Shown: positions 34,484 to 43,983 of the stretch, one piece after another
Layout: every line of letters begins with the position of its first letter
Numbering within the stretch: the first letter of the stretch is position 1
NCBI GenBank assembly: GCA_041396245.1
Contig: JAWKYW010000006.1
Span: 101,972 to 165,971, forward strand
DNA from: Desulfobacillus sp041396245
GTDB taxonomy: Bacteria; Pseudomonadota; Gammaproteobacteria; Burkholderiales; Rhodocyclaceae
Reading direction: 5' to 3'
Length of the DNA: 64,000 nucleotides
Program-made: the position numbers and the translations under genes
The notes under the pieces: model-generated
The model's database searches: none
What the model was told of the DNA's origin: nothing
The model's input: only the letters and a program-made list of their open reading frames with translations

Positions 34484-36802
34484 TCAGAATTTCACGGTCA
34501 GGCCGGCGTAGATTGAACGTCCCGGGCCGGGAACGGGCGTGCCCCATTTCGGCGTCGTGGCGGCCGTGGTGCTGGTGCTCATCGTCGTGCCCTGGCCCAT
34601 GTAGGCGCCGCCGAGCGGATGGTAGTAGAGCCTGTCGAAGAGGTTCTCGATGCCGAAGTCGAGGCGCACCTGTTTCCAGGAATGGCTCGCCCGCAGATTG
34701 ACGAGCGCATAGCCCGGGGTGTCCATCTCGTTGCGGACGTCGGAGCCGCCGTTCTTGCCTTTCACCATCACCAGTTCGAGCGCGTTGTCCCAGCCGCCGA
34801 GCTGGTGCGTCAGCGTCAGCCGGGCGTTGAGCGGCATGATGTTGTAGAGACCGTCGCCGGTGTCGCGGTTCCTGCCGTTGGTATAGCCGAGCAGGCCCTT
34901 CAGGCCGAACGCGCCGGCCCCGGTCCTGCCGAGCGGCAGCTTGCCGGAGAGGTCGAGGCCATACAGGCGGGCATCCTGGTTCATGAACTTGAGCATCGTG
35001 AACCGGTTCGTCTGCGGCACCGTGCGCGGGGTGTTGGTCGCGCCATTCCACTGGATGGCGTCGATGTAGTCGGTCACCCGCGTGTAGTAGGGCGTCGCCT
35101 TGAACTCCCAGCTGCGGTCGGCGGCATGCCAGTCGAAGGTGGCGGAGACGGTGTTGGCCTTTTCGGGCTTGAGGTTCACATTGCCGACATAGCCGTTGCC
35201 GTCGCCGGCCCAGTTGACCATTACCTCCGCCATCCCCCAGGTGGACCAGGTGTAGCGCTCGTGCAGGTTGGGCGAGCGCGTCTTGTGGGCGAAGCCGAAC
35301 TCGATGTCCTGGGTCGGGCCCGGCGTGTAGCGCGCCAGCAGGGTCATGTCCCAGTTGTGGTCGGTCTTGCTGCGGTCGGCGTTGTTGAAGTTGGCCGCAT
35401 CCCGGGTCTGGTTGCCGGGGCCGGCCGGGGCGGGAGTGGTCGGGTAGGTGGCGAGGTTGTAGCCATGCACCGTATTGGCGTCCATGACGACCCGCTCGAA
35501 GCGCAGGCCGGCCAGCGTCATCCATTGCGGATCGATGCGCCGTTCCCACTCGCCGAACAGGGCGCTGCGGTCGCGTTCACCGTCGCGGATGTTCCAGAAG
35601 GTGTTCGGCCACATGCCGGCGCCGGAGGCCGGCCACCAGTCGTCGAGCCGGTAGCGCTGCAGTTCGCCGCCAACGCGCAACAGATCCTGCCGGGTGAGAT
35701 GGATGTCGGCCTTGAGAGTGGCGCCGGTGTTCTTGCTGGCGGTGTACATCGGCATGCCGGTGGCGCAGGCGGCGCTTGGCCCGCCGCAAGGGGCGCCCGA
35801 CCAGTCGGGCGTTCCGGCCCGGTACCAGAATTTCTTGTCGTCGCCGAAATCCATGAAGTGATCGACGTCTTCGTGATAGGCGCGCGCTTCCAGCGCGCCC
35901 CAGTCGAACTGGCCGAGGTAGCGCAGGTTCAGTCGCTTCTGGTCGTTGGCGAGCATGTCCATGCGTTGGTTCGGCCACAGCTGCTCGGGCATGTCCTGGA
36001 AGCCCAGCTTGGCTTCGACGAGATGGTTGCCGCCCCTGAGGGCGACGCCCAGCGTGTGGTTGCGCGTCTCGTAGGCGGTCGAGCCGACTTCGTCGCGCGA
36101 CAGGGGGTGGCCCGGCCGGCCGGTGTAGGCGGGATCGTTGCCCGCTCCGAATATCCGCTCCTTGAAATTGCCGCCGGCGTCGTAGTTGCCGGACTGGGCG
36201 GTGGCGCCGGTATAGCTGACGCTGACGGATTCGGTGGCATAGGTGGCCGAGAGGTTGGCGCCCTTTGCATGGCCGTTGCTGCGGTAGAAGGCGCTGGCCT
36301 CGCCCTTGACGAGGCTGCCCTGGCCGGGCGCGGCGAACACGGGAGAGGCCGTCTCGGCGACGATGGCGCCACCGATGCTGTCGCCGCCGACGCTGACCGG
36401 CGCCAGGCCGGCGTAGACCTTGAGCGAACCGACCTGCGACGGGTCGAGGTAGGACAGCGGCGGATTCATGTGGTTGGGGCAGGCGGAGAGCAGGTCCATG
36501 CCGTCCACCTTGATGCGCAGGCGGTCGTCGGCCAGGCCCTGCAGGACCGGCAGGCTGGAGACGCCGCCCGAACCCTGCAGGCTCATGCCGGGCACGTCGC
36601 GCAAGAGGCTGGCGGCGTCGCTGGTGGCGGGGCGCAGGGATTGCAGCGTCCGCGCCCCGACGTTCTCGGCGCCGGCCGGCAGCGTGCCTTCCTTTTGCGC
36701 GCTGACGACGACGGGACTCAGCGTCGTCTCCTGCGCGAGGGCAACGAGGGGCAGGGCGGCCAGCAGAACCGGCAGCGGGCGGAGGCGGGGGCGCAACTTC
36801 AT
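34484..36802 (-). CDS. TonB-dependent copper receptor, OprC/NosA-like
   Basis: Outer-membrane receptor of 772 residues, start at 36802 with GGAGCC upstream and a signal peptide ending LVALAQ. The plug has the TonB box-like SPVVVSAQ and the segment DLLSACPNHMNPPLSYLDP, where CPNHM gives the CxxxM copper ligands described for OprC. The barrel ends in a terminal Phe (YAGLTVKF). Related receptors take up copper or are linked to nitrous oxide reductase assembly. The copper ATPase and CuA enzyme in the same window need copper, but the gene is not adjacent to them. Confidence 0.92.
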   Translation of the reverse strand: MKLRPRLRPLPVLLAALPLVALAQETTLSPVVVSAQKEGTLPAGAENVGARTLQSLRPATSDAASLLRDVPGMSLQGSGGVSSLPVLQGLADDRLRIKVDGMDLLSACPNHMNPPLSYLDPSQVGSLKVYAGLAPVSVGGDSIGGAIVAETASPVFAAPGQGSLVKGEASAFYRSNGHAKGANLSATYATESVSVSYTGATAQSGNYDAGGNFKERIFGAGNDPAYTGRPGHPLSRDEVGSTAYETRNHTLGVALRGGNHLVEAKLGFQDMPEQLWPNQRMDMLANDQKRLNLRYLGQFDWGALEARAYHEDVDHFMDFGDDKKFWYRAGTPDWSGAPCGGPSAACATGMPMYTASKNTGATLKADIHLTRQDLLRVGGELQRYRLDDWWPASGAGMWPNTFWNIRDGERDRSALFGEWERRIDPQWMTLAGLRFERVVMDANTVHGYNLATYPTTPAPAGPGNQTRDAANFNNADRSKTDHNWDMTLLARYTPGPTQDIEFGFAHKTRSPNLHERYTWSTWGMAEVMVNWAGDGNGYVGNVNLKPEKANTVSATFDWHAADRSWEFKATPYYTRVTDYIDAIQWNGATNTPRTVPQTNRFTMLKFMNQDARLYGLDLSGKLPLGRTGAGAFGLKGLLGYTNGRNRDTGDGLYNIMPLNARLTLTHQLGGWDNALELVMVKGKNGGSDVRNEMDTPGYALVNLRASHSWKQVRLDFGIENLFDRLYYHPLGGAYMGQGTTMSTSTTAATTPKWGTPVPGPGRSIYAGLTVKF

Positions 36803-36922
36803 GGCAAGGCTCCTGTGAATGTCGGCAAAGGGCGACATTCTAGGGAAGCCTGCGCACCCATCCCTGCGACACAGTGTCGCAGCGGGATGCCGGGCGCCGT
36901 CCCGCGGCGACTGACTTTGCTG

Positions 36923-37720
36923 CTATTCGACGCTGCGGCCCTCGCCCGCCTCCTCTTCGGTGCGGCCGTCGCGGATGTGGTAGATGCGGCGGAAGGTGGG
37001 GATGATCTTCTCGTCGTGGGTGACGACGATCACCGCCGTGCGGTACTCGCGCGCCAGGCGGTTGAGGATGCGGATGACGGTGAGCGCGCGCTCGGAGTCG
37101 AGCGGCGCCGTCGGCTCGTCGGCGAGGATGATCGGCGGCCGGTTGGCCAGCGCCCGTGCGATCGAGATGCGCTGCTGCTCGCCGCCGGAGAGTTCGGCGA
37201 TGCGGGCGCCGGCGCGATGCGCCACGTCGAGCGCCTCGAGCATCTCCAGCGCGCGCCGGCGCGCCTCGGCGTTGGGGCGGCCGGCCAGCATCGGCAGCAG
37301 GGCGATGTTGTCGGTGGCGTCGAGGAAGGGGATCAGGTACGGCGCCTGGAAGACGAAGCCGATGCGGTCGCGCCGCAGCGCGCGCAGGTCCTGCGTCAGC
37401 CAGCGGTTGTCGTAGATCAGCTCGTCGCCCAGCGTGATGCGGCCGGCGCTCGGTTCGATCACCGCGCCGAGGCATTTCAGCAGCGTCGACTTGCCCGAGC
37501 CGCTGGGGCCGATGAGGCCCACCACCTCGCCCGGCCAGACCGCCATGTCGACGCCCTTCAGCGCATCGACGGCCGCCTCGCCGCTGCCGTAGCGCTTGGT
37601 CAGGCCCTCGACGAGGATCGCCGGCGGCCCCTGGTCGGTGCCGGCCGCCAGGGCGGCATTTCCGTTGGTGTTCACGTTGGCGTCCGCGTTGGTGCTCATA
37701 TAGGTGCCCGCGCCGCTCAT
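36923..37720 (-). CDS. ABC transporter ATP-binding protein (MacB/LolD type)
   Basis: 265 residues from the ATG at 37720, which overlaps the permease stop by 4 bp. Walker A GPSGSGKSTLL, Q loop VFQAPYLIPFL, signature LSGGEQQRISIA, and Walker B ILADEPTAPLDSE are all present. The first 30 residues are Asn/Ala-rich (STNADANVNTNGNA), so translation might instead begin at 37699. Partners are the FtsX-like permease and the HlyD-type adaptor upstream. It could export a metal complex, peptide or lipid. Confidence 0.9.
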   Translation of the reverse strand: MSGAGTYMSTNADANVNTNGNAALAAGTDQGPPAILVEGLTKRYGSGEAAVDALKGVDMAVWPGEVVGLIGPSGSGKSTLLKCLGAVIEPSAGRITLGDELIYDNRWLTQDLRALRRDRIGFVFQAPYLIPFLDATDNIALLPMLAGRPNAEARRRALEMLEALDVAHRAGARIAELSGGEQQRISIARALANRPPIILADEPTAPLDSERALTVIRILNRLAREYRTAVIVVTHDEKIIPTFRRIYHIRDGRTEEEAGEGRSVE

Positions 37721-38910
37721 CCCCCGATGGCCTCGGCCGGATCGACGCGCAGGGCGGCGCGGATGGCCAGCACGCTCGCCAGGGCGCAGATGACCATGGT
37801 GGCGACGAAGCCGCGCCCGGCGTCCCCCGCCTCCAGCAGCACGTACTTGGGAAACACCGGCGCCCACAGCATGGCGGCGACGCGGCCGACGACGAAGCCG
37901 ATCACGCCGAGGCCGAGCGCCTGCTGCAGGATCATGGCGGCGATGGTGCGGTTCTGCGTGCCGATCAGCTTCAGCACGGCGATCTCCTTGATCTTGCCCA
38001 TGGTCAGGGTGTAGATGATGAAGGCGACGATGGCGGCGCTGACGACGGCGAGGATGACGAGGAACAGGCCGATCTGCCTGGCCGCCGTGGCGATCAGCTT
38101 CTGCACCAGGATCTCCTCCATCTCGGCGCCGGTGAAGGCGGTGAGATGCTTCCAGCGGCGGATCTCCGCCGCCACCGCGCCCGGGTCGGCGCCGGGGGCG
38201 ACGCGCACCAGCACGGCGTTGACGTTGCGGCTGGTGGTCTGGCTGGCCTGCACCGCCTCGAGCAGGCCGGGCACGCCGGGGCGGTTGAAGGCCGGGTTGG
38301 CAGCGACGCGCGCGCGCTCGTTGCGGATGGCCTCGACGTCCTTGGTGAACTGCGCCTCCTGGGCGTCCTTCAGCGTGACGAACAGCATCGGGTCGCCGCC
38401 GGAGGAGACCATGCGCCGCGTCAGCCCGACCACGGTGAATTCCTGCCGCTTGATGCGCAGCGTGTCGCCGACGCGAAAGCCGGTGCGGACATCGGCCACC
38501 GCCTCGTAATGGGCGCGCGCGATGGGGCGGCCCTCGACGAGGAAGGGCGGCTCGCCCGGCTCTCCCGGCTCGAAGCCGGCGACCATCACGCGCACGTCGC
38601 GCCCGCCCTGCTTCACCTGCATGGTCAGCCAGGCGGCATTCGCCGCCTGCGCCACGCCGGGCAGGCCGAGGATGCCGCGGTAGTGGTCGTCGCGCAGGCT
38701 GGAGGGCTCGGCGAAGGGACCGAGGGTGTGCTGCTGCACCACCCAGACGTCGGCCTGGATGGCGCGCAGCAGCACCTTGGCGTCGTCCACCATGCCGCGA
38801 TAGACGCCGGCCATGGTCAGGGTGACGCCGATCAGCAGCCCGAGGCCGACGCCGGTGAAGGCGAAGCGGCCGAGGTTGTGGGCGATGTCGCGGCGGGCGA
38901 GGTTGATCAC
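37717..38910 (-). CDS. ABC transporter permease, MacB/FtsX-like
   Basis: 397 residues with the MacB layout: one N-terminal membrane helix (about 17-40), a large periplasmic domain, and three helices at the C-terminus (about residues 275-385). The segments MINLARRDIAHN and IIYTLTMGKIKEIAVLKLIG are typical of FtsX-family permeases. It overlaps both neighbours by 4 bp, so all three subunits are translationally coupled. Confidence 0.9.
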   Translation of the reverse strand: MINLARRDIAHNLGRFAFTGVGLGLLIGVTLTMAGVYRGMVDDAKVLLRAIQADVWVVQQHTLGPFAEPSSLRDDHYRGILGLPGVAQAANAAWLTMQVKQGGRDVRVMVAGFEPGEPGEPPFLVEGRPIARAHYEAVADVRTGFRVGDTLRIKRQEFTVVGLTRRMVSSGGDPMLFVTLKDAQEAQFTKDVEAIRNERARVAANPAFNRPGVPGLLEAVQASQTTSRNVNAVLVRVAPGADPGAVAAEIRRWKHLTAFTGAEMEEILVQKLIATAARQIGLFLVILAVVSAAIVAFIIYTLTMGKIKEIAVLKLIGTQNRTIAAMILQQALGLGVIGFVVGRVAAMLWAPVFPKYVLLEAGDAGRGFVATMVICALASVLAIRAALRVDPAEAIGG

Positions 38911-39986
38911 GGTTTCCTGACCCGCACGCTCATGTCTTCCTGCAGCAGCGCCGTGCTGTGCGAGACCACTTCATCGCCGGCGGCAAGGCCATCGACGATC
39001 TGCGTGAGTCCGTCGCCGGTCTGCGCGCCGGTGACGACCGGGGCGAAGCGCACCTTGCCGTCCGCCACCTGCCAGACGCCGGTCTGCCCGCCGCGGCGGC
39101 TGACCGCGGCGCTCGGCACGACGAGCGCACCCGCCAAGGCCGGCAGCCGCACCGTCACCTCGGCCAGCTCGCCGAGGAACAGCGCCGCCGGCGGCGCGTC
39201 GAGCTGGACGGCGACGAGGCGCTCCTCGGTGACGGCGTCGCTTTGCAGGTCGATGCGCGCCACCGTGCCCGGCAGCACCTGGCCGCGTGCCGAGCGCAGC
39301 TCGACGGCGGCTTTCTGGCCGACGCGCAGGCCGCGCGCCCGCCCCTGGTCGATGCGCGCCATGACCCACAGGCTGGCGGGATCGACGATGCGCAGCGCCG
39401 CCTGGCCGGCGACCAGGGTGCTGCCCGGCTCGGCCTCGCGCGCGACGACGATGCCGTCGACCGGGCTGAGCAGCCGCGCGTTGCCGAACTGCGCGCGCGC
39501 GCCCTGCGCCGCGGCGCGCGCCGCCGCCAGCGCGCCGGCGGCGATATCGGCCTCGTTGCGGCGCGCCTCGGCGGCCTCGGCGCTGACGAACTTGCGCGCC
39601 GCCAGGTCCTGGTAGCGGGCGTAACTGGCGCGGGCGGTGCGGGCGCGGCTGTCCGCCTCGCGCACCTGCGCCTCCGCCGTGCGCACGCGTTCGGCCAGAT
39701 CCACCGGATCCATTTCGGCGACGAGCTGGCCGGCGCGCACGGCATCGCCATGATCGACATGCACCCGCAGCACGCGCCCGGCCTGGGTCGGCCCGATGGC
39801 GTAAGCCAGGCGCGCCTCGACCGTGCCGACGCCGAAGACGGTGGGCTGCAGGTCCGACTGCGCCGCCGTCGCGACACTGACTTCGGTGGCGGCAAGCGGC
39901 CCGCGCGAGAAGGCCAGCCAGGCCAGCGCGGCGAAGACCGCCAGGCCCGCCGCGGCGAAGGCGTAGCTGCGCCATTTTCCCTTCAT
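38907..39986 (-). CDS. HlyD/RND-type periplasmic adaptor protein
   Basis: 359 residues. One N-terminal membrane helix (SYAFAAAGLAVFAALAWL) leads to a biotinyl-lipoyl-like half (GRVLRVHVDHGDAVRAGQLV), a helical hairpin (residues about 75-150) and the second half (VDGIVVAREAEPGSTLVAGQ), then the beta-barrel. First gene of the three-gene tripartite exporter. The outer-membrane channel is not encoded here. Confidence 0.9.
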   Translation of the reverse strand: MKGKWRSYAFAAAGLAVFAALAWLAFSRGPLAATEVSVATAAQSDLQPTVFGVGTVEARLAYAIGPTQAGRVLRVHVDHGDAVRAGQLVAEMDPVDLAERVRTAEAQVREADSRARTARASYARYQDLAARKFVSAEAAEARRNEADIAAGALAAARAAAQGARAQFGNARLLSPVDGIVVAREAEPGSTLVAGQAALRIVDPASLWVMARIDQGRARGLRVGQKAAVELRSARGQVLPGTVARIDLQSDAVTEERLVAVQLDAPPAALFLGELAEVTVRLPALAGALVVPSAAVSRRGGQTGVWQVADGKVRFAPVVTGAQTGDGLTQIVDGLAAGDEVVSHSTALLQEDMSVRVRKP

Positions 39987-40042
39987 GTCCGTTTCTCCTT
40001 GGCTTGGTATGTCATCAGTGTATTTCCTGAGGGGAGCCCGTG

Positions 40043-41422
40043 TCAGCGGGAATCCGTATCCCGCAATAAGCGCCTGTAATCGGCCGAGGCCTCCAGGGTG
40101 CTGCGAGCGAGCTGCCGCAGTCGGTCGACGGTCGAGGCGGGCAGGCTGTACGACGTCGGAATGGCGTGGAAGAAGGCGCGCTCCTGCGGGTCGGCGATGG
40201 CGTCGAAGGTGACCTCGATCAGATGGTAGTCGAATTCGGCATCCGCGGCACCTGCCCGGACTTCGCCGCGCCGCGTGCGCAGCCTGTCCGCCATGTGCTC
40301 GAAATTCGCCCTGAGCAGTTCCGTCGTCTCGAAGGAATAGCGGTTGATCGGAATGTCCCGGATCGCCCGCATGACCTGGTTGACGGTCGGCACGTCTTCC
40401 TGCCTGTCGAGGGCATAGTCGGGCGCCGTTTCGGCATTGACGACGATGATCACCGCCTTGCGCAGGCCGTCGAGCTCGAGGGCGCGGGCCATCCCGGCCG
40501 GGCCGCCCTCGACCGCAAGCCGGTCGAGCAGGCCGCGCAGGCCGATGTTGTCGGTGATGCCGCCGTCGAGGAGGTGGATGTACGGCCTCGCGACGGCATC
40601 GAGGTACGAGGAGGTCTCGGCCGCCTTGAACATGCGGCGGGCGGACGGCACCGCGCCGAAGGCGGCTTTCGGCATTGCCGCGGAATCGTTGCGGCAGGTG
40701 CCGCCATAGTTGCGCAGCGTGACCGGGCTGAAGACGACGGGCACGGCACTCGAGGCGGCGACGGCCCGCGCCAGCGGGAAGGCGGCCAGGTCCGAGCAGA
40801 TCAGGTCGAACTGGTCCTGCGTGAATTCGAAGCGCGTGCCAAGCGTCATGTCGCTGGCGTTGATGATGACGAACGGCCGCTCGCCGCGCTCGAGCAGCGT
40901 GCCATAGGTGCCCCGGTCGAACAGCGCCTCGTCGAGGTATTCCGCCACCAGGTCGATGCGGCCGAACTTCGGCGACGCGGCGCGCGCCAGGTTGACGGGA
41001 TTGAGCATCTTGCGGGCGAGTTCGCCCTGCACGTCGCGCTTCAGGAAGCGATCCTCGAAGTCGCTGAAGATGCGTTCCCGGTAGAGCGCGTAGTAGGCGG
41101 CGGTGAAGCTGCCGCCGGAGACGGCGGAGATGATGTCGACTTCGTCGAGCAGGCGCTTGCGCCGGCCCTCCCAGACGATCTCCGTCGCCGCCAGCTGCTC
41201 CAGCACGCCGTAGGCGAGCGCGGCGGCGCGCGTGCCGCCGCCGGAGAAGGTGAGTATCAACAGCAGGCTGTCGGAGTTGTCGGGGCCGGACAGGCCGGTG
41301 AAGCGATAGCCCTGCGCCGGATCGCGCTGCGCCAGCCGGTCGTTCGGCGGATAGTGGGCGCAGCCGGCGAGCGCAAGCACGGCGACGGCCAGCAGGATTC
41401 GGCGGGCGAGCGTGGTAGTCAT
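40043..41422 (-). CDS. Patatin-like phospholipase lipoprotein
   Basis: A 459-residue lipoprotein starting at 41422; the lipobox LALAGC has the lipidated Cys near residue 22. The patatin fold shows the oxyanion loop FSGGGTRAA, a nucleophile region AVSGGSF, and the catalytic Asp in LLDGGITDN. Such enzymes hydrolyse acyl chains of phospholipids; the nucleophile elbow VSGGS differs slightly from GxSxG. It overlaps the TetR-like gene by 4 bp, and is the last gene of a compact minus-strand operon. Confidence 0.87.
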   Translation of the reverse strand: MTTTLARRILLAVAVLALAGCAHYPPNDRLAQRDPAQGYRFTGLSGPDNSDSLLLILTFSGGGTRAAALAYGVLEQLAATEIVWEGRRKRLLDEVDIISAVSGGSFTAAYYALYRERIFSDFEDRFLKRDVQGELARKMLNPVNLARAASPKFGRIDLVAEYLDEALFDRGTYGTLLERGERPFVIINASDMTLGTRFEFTQDQFDLICSDLAAFPLARAVAASSAVPVVFSPVTLRNYGGTCRNDSAAMPKAAFGAVPSARRMFKAAETSSYLDAVARPYIHLLDGGITDNIGLRGLLDRLAVEGGPAGMARALELDGLRKAVIIVVNAETAPDYALDRQEDVPTVNQVMRAIRDIPINRYSFETTELLRANFEHMADRLRTRRGEVRAGAADAEFDYHLIEVTFDAIADPQERAFFHAIPTSYSLPASTVDRLRQLARSTLEASADYRRLLRDTDSR

Positions 41423-42033
41423 GGGCAGGCCGTCAGGCCCGGCGCGCCGGCATCGCCGATGCCGCGCAGGTAAACCGCGAAGGCGTCCGTCGCCTCCCGC
41501 GGCAGCCGGGACGGATGGGAGAGGCCGGCGTTCATGCGCAGGACGAGGCCCTGCACCATGCCGACGAACAAGGCGGCCGCCGTCGGGGCATCGATATTCG
41601 AATCGACCTGTCCCTTCTGCTTGGCCAGCTGGATCAGCCGCGAGATGCGCGACTCGTAGCGGCCGATGGCCTGCCTGATGCGGCGGCGCGCGCGGGGATC
41701 GTCCGTCTGCGCATACCAGGCGAGCAGCTTCATGGGCACGGCGGGATGCTTCGCCATGAATGCCACCTGGAGGCGGAAGGCGCTTTCGAGCGTCTTCAGG
41801 GGACTTTCCTCGAGCCGCGCGGCGCGCCCCAGCAGATGCAGCAGCGCGCGGTAGGCCCAGGACAGCAGGACGCCGCGGCCGATCCGCTTGCGGGAAACGG
41901 GGTGGGGCAGGGCCTCTTCCGCGACCGCGCTGGCGGGGATCGTCCCGCCCGGCGCAGACAGGTAGGCAATGGTGACCCTGCGCCATGCCGCCAGATGGGC
42001 GGCAGGGATGTCACGGGACCCGTCGTCGCTCAC
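41419..42033 (-). CDS. TetR-family regulator-like protein
   Basis: 204 residues from a GTG at 42033 with AGGAGGATC upstream. The C-terminal half (RIRQAIGRYESRISRLIQLAKQK... to ALFVGMVQGLVLRM) is a typical TetR ligand-binding core. The N-terminal part is a poor match to a TetR helix-turn-helix (AWRRVTIAYLSAPGGTIPASAVAEEAL), so DNA binding is uncertain. It overlaps both neighbours by 4 bp within the operon of membrane protein, regulator-like protein and phospholipase. Confidence 0.65.
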   Translation of the reverse strand: MSDDGSRDIPAAHLAAWRRVTIAYLSAPGGTIPASAVAEEALPHPVSRKRIGRGVLLSWAYRALLHLLGRAARLEESPLKTLESAFRLQVAFMAKHPAVPMKLLAWYAQTDDPRARRRIRQAIGRYESRISRLIQLAKQKGQVDSNIDAPTAAALFVGMVQGLVLRMNAGLSHPSRLPREATDAFAVYLRGIGDAGAPGLTACP

Positions 42034-42449
42034 AAACTGATCCTCCTGCCGGTTTTGGCGCGGGCGAGAAAGTGCCAGGCGAGCAGCCCGATGCCGGCCC
42101 ACAGCCCCGTGCGCAGTGTCATGGCGGCGACGGTGCGCGGCTCGAACGGCGCGCCGCTCAACACATGCACGCCGAGGGCCATGAACGCCAGCGCGGTGGC
42201 GCCGGCGATGGCCAGGGCCAGGTACGCCGCCCAGGGCCGCATCAGGGCCAGCCCGGCGCCGGCGGCGATGTAGGCGAAACCGGCCAGGAAGTTGAACCAC
42301 AGCACGAACGGAACGTAGTTGCCGGCCTGCTGGCGCGCCGCCTCGCCGCCGAACAGCACCTTGCCGCCGGACAGGAGGGTCATTACGCCGAACAGAATGG
42401 CAACGGCCGCAACGGCGGTCAGAATGATGCGCACTGTCTTGTTTTGCAT
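42030..42449 (-). CDS. Four-helix membrane protein, unknown
   Basis: 139 residues with four hydrophobic helices (about 8-28, 47-68, 72-95 and 108-128) and a basic end (RAKTGRRISL). Start ATG at 42449 after AAGGAAG. It resembles small DoxX-like or DUF-type inner-membrane proteins but no motif secures a family. It overlaps the TetR-like gene by 4 bp. Confidence 0.68.
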   Translation of the reverse strand: MQNKTVRIILTAVAAVAILFGVMTLLSGGKVLFGGEAARQQAGNYVPFVLWFNFLAGFAYIAAGAGLALMRPWAAYLALAIAGATALAFMALGVHVLSGAPFEPRTVAAMTLRTGLWAGIGLLAWHFLARAKTGRRISL

Positions 42450-42459
42450 GTCTGCTTCC

Positions 42460-42660
42460 TTACAACGAGGTTTTTCTTTGGGTCGAGGCGGAAACGGGCG
42501 GCATCTCGGCGCGGGCCCGGCCCTTGACCGATGGGGAGGGCGGCGCCTCCACCCTCCGGCAGGCTTTCGCTTCCAACGCATCGGGCACGACCGGCGGCAC
42601 GCCAGTTGCCGCCGGACCGGACAGCGCCAGATACACCAGCCAGTGTTCGAGGATCGGCAT
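42460..42660 (-). CDS. Possible small protein, 66 residues
   Basis: This frame fills the gap between two operon genes with 11 bp before and 10 bp after, which is the main reason to list it. It starts MPILEHWLVYLALSG and turns Pro/Ser/Arg rich. There is no recognisable ribosome-binding site and no family; it may be a chance frame. Confidence 0.3.
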   Translation of the reverse strand: MPILEHWLVYLALSGPAATGVPPVVPDALEAKACRRVEAPPSPSVKGRARAEMPPVSASTQRKTSL

Positions 42661-42671
42661 GGCGGAGCGGA

Positions 42672-43082
42672 TCAGCGGCCGCGGCCGCCACGACCCCCAC
42701 CCATGCCGCCTCCCATGCTACCCCCCTGCCCCTGGCGACTCTGGTAGCCCTGGCCGTAGCCGCCGCCCTGGCCGCTGCCGTCGCGCCGGCGTTCGCGCGC
42801 ACCCTCGCCACCCTGGCTGCCCTGGCCGTTGCGGTTTTCCATGCGCGCGCGCCCATCGACCGAGGTGTCGCGCATCAGCGCCCGCTCCTCGGGCGTCATG
42901 TTGCGCACGCGTTCCTGCTGCTGCTCGCGCCAGGCGCTGCGCTCCTCGGCGGTCATGTGGCGCGCCTGTTCGCGCGACTGCAGGGGATCGACGGCCGGCG
43001 GCGTCTCCTGCGCCGTCGCGGCGCCCGCCGCGAGCAGGACCAGACCGGCAGTGGCGAGTTCGATGAAACGGAATGCGTTCAT
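42672..43082 (-). CDS. Exported Gly/Arg-rich small protein
   Basis: 136 residues from the ATG at 43082 with AAGGAGCG upstream. A signal peptide ends at AAGAATAQE. Then a charged helical part with the repeated pattern MTAEERSAWREQQQERVRNMTPEERALMR, and a glycine/arginine/glutamine-rich disordered end (SMGGGMGGGRGG). This pattern recurs in betaproteobacterial exported proteins next to two-component systems; function unknown. It is divergent from the response regulator gene. Confidence 0.7.
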   Translation of the reverse strand: MNAFRFIELATAGLVLLAAGAATAQETPPAVDPLQSREQARHMTAEERSAWREQQQERVRNMTPEERALMRDTSVDGRARMENRNGQGSQGGEGARERRRDGSGQGGGYGQGYQSRQGQGGSMGGGMGGGRGGRGR

Positions 43083-43263
43083 GCTGCGCTCCTTGCGTGG
43101 TTGAGGGACCGCGCCGCGGGATCGTAGCGCTTCCCTTGGCGCGGTGCCCATCTTCCGCCCGCCCGGTTGCCGCGGCATTTCCGCCCTGCAACCGCCGGCA
43201 ACGCTGTGTTACCGAACGTTACCGCAGCCCGAAAGAGCGGCCCGGTCTTGTACTATTCTCCGC

Positions 43264-43983
43264 ATGGACAGGGACGCTGCGCACATCCTGGTGGTCGACG
43301 ACGATGCCGGCCTGCGCGAACTGCTGACGGACTATCTCTCCGGCCACGGCTTTCGCGTCGGCGCGGTGGCCGACGGCATGGCGATGGACGCCTATCTGAA
43401 GGCCGATGCCGTCGACCTGATCGTGCTCGACCTCATGCTGCCGGGCGAGGACGGCCTGTCGCTGGCGCGGCGGCTGAAGGCGGCCGGCGGTCCGCCCATC
43501 GTCATGCTCTCCGCGCGCGGCGAGGAGATCGACCGCGTCGTCGGGCTGGAAGTGGGCGCCGACGACTACCTGGCGAAGCCCTTCGGTCCGCGCGAGCTGC
43601 TCGCCCGCATCCGCGCCGTGCTGCGCCGCGGCGCGAACGTGGCGGCGCAGCCCGCAGGCGCCGCCAGCGAGGTCATCGACTTCGGCCGCCTGCGGCTCGA
43701 CCTGCGCGCCCAGCGCCTGCTGCGCGACGGCGTGGAACTGCCGCTCACTTCCGGCGATTTCGCCTTGCTGCGGATCTTCGCCGAACACCCGCACCGCGTC
43801 CTCTCGCGCGACCAGCTGATGGATCGACTCAAGGGCTTCGAGCGCGATCCCTTCGACCGCAGCATCGACGTGCGCGTGACGCGCCTGCGCCGCAAGATCG
43901 AGTCCGATCCGGCGCATCCCGTGTATATCCGCACGGTGCGCGGCGAAGGCTACCTGTTCACGCCCGAGGCGGGGCAGGGCTGA
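43264..43983 (+). CDS. OmpR-family response regulator
   Basis: 239 residues from the ATG at 43264. Receiver: VVDDDAGLRELL, phospho-acceptor Asp in VLDLMLPGEDG, Lys in LAKPFGPREL. C-terminal winged helix of OmpR type (LTSGDFALLRIFAEHP, VRVTRLRRKIESDP, IRTVRGEGYLF). It is coupled to the kinase gene (TGATG). The divergent exported Gly-rich protein and the patatin operon are plausible targets by position. Confidence 0.93.
   Translation: MDRDAAHILVVDDDAGLRELLTDYLSGHGFRVGAVADGMAMDAYLKADAVDLIVLDLMLPGEDGLSLARRLKAAGGPPIVMLSARGEEIDRVVGLEVGADDYLAKPFGPRELLARIRAVLRRGANVAAQPAGAASEVIDFGRLRLDLRAQRLLRDGVELPLTSGDFALLRIFAEHPHRVLSRDQLMDRLKGFERDPFDRSIDVRVTRLRRKIESDPAHPVYIRTVRGEGYLFTPEAGQG

Noticed and set aside
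34619..38014. Open frame of 1131 codons on the plus strand
   Set aside because: Antisense to the TonB receptor and ABC genes with no domain or ribosome-binding site; a shadow frame.
40043..41986. Extended 647-residue form of the patatin protein
   Set aside because: The extension is in the shadow of the TetR-like gene; the lipobox fixes the start at 41422.
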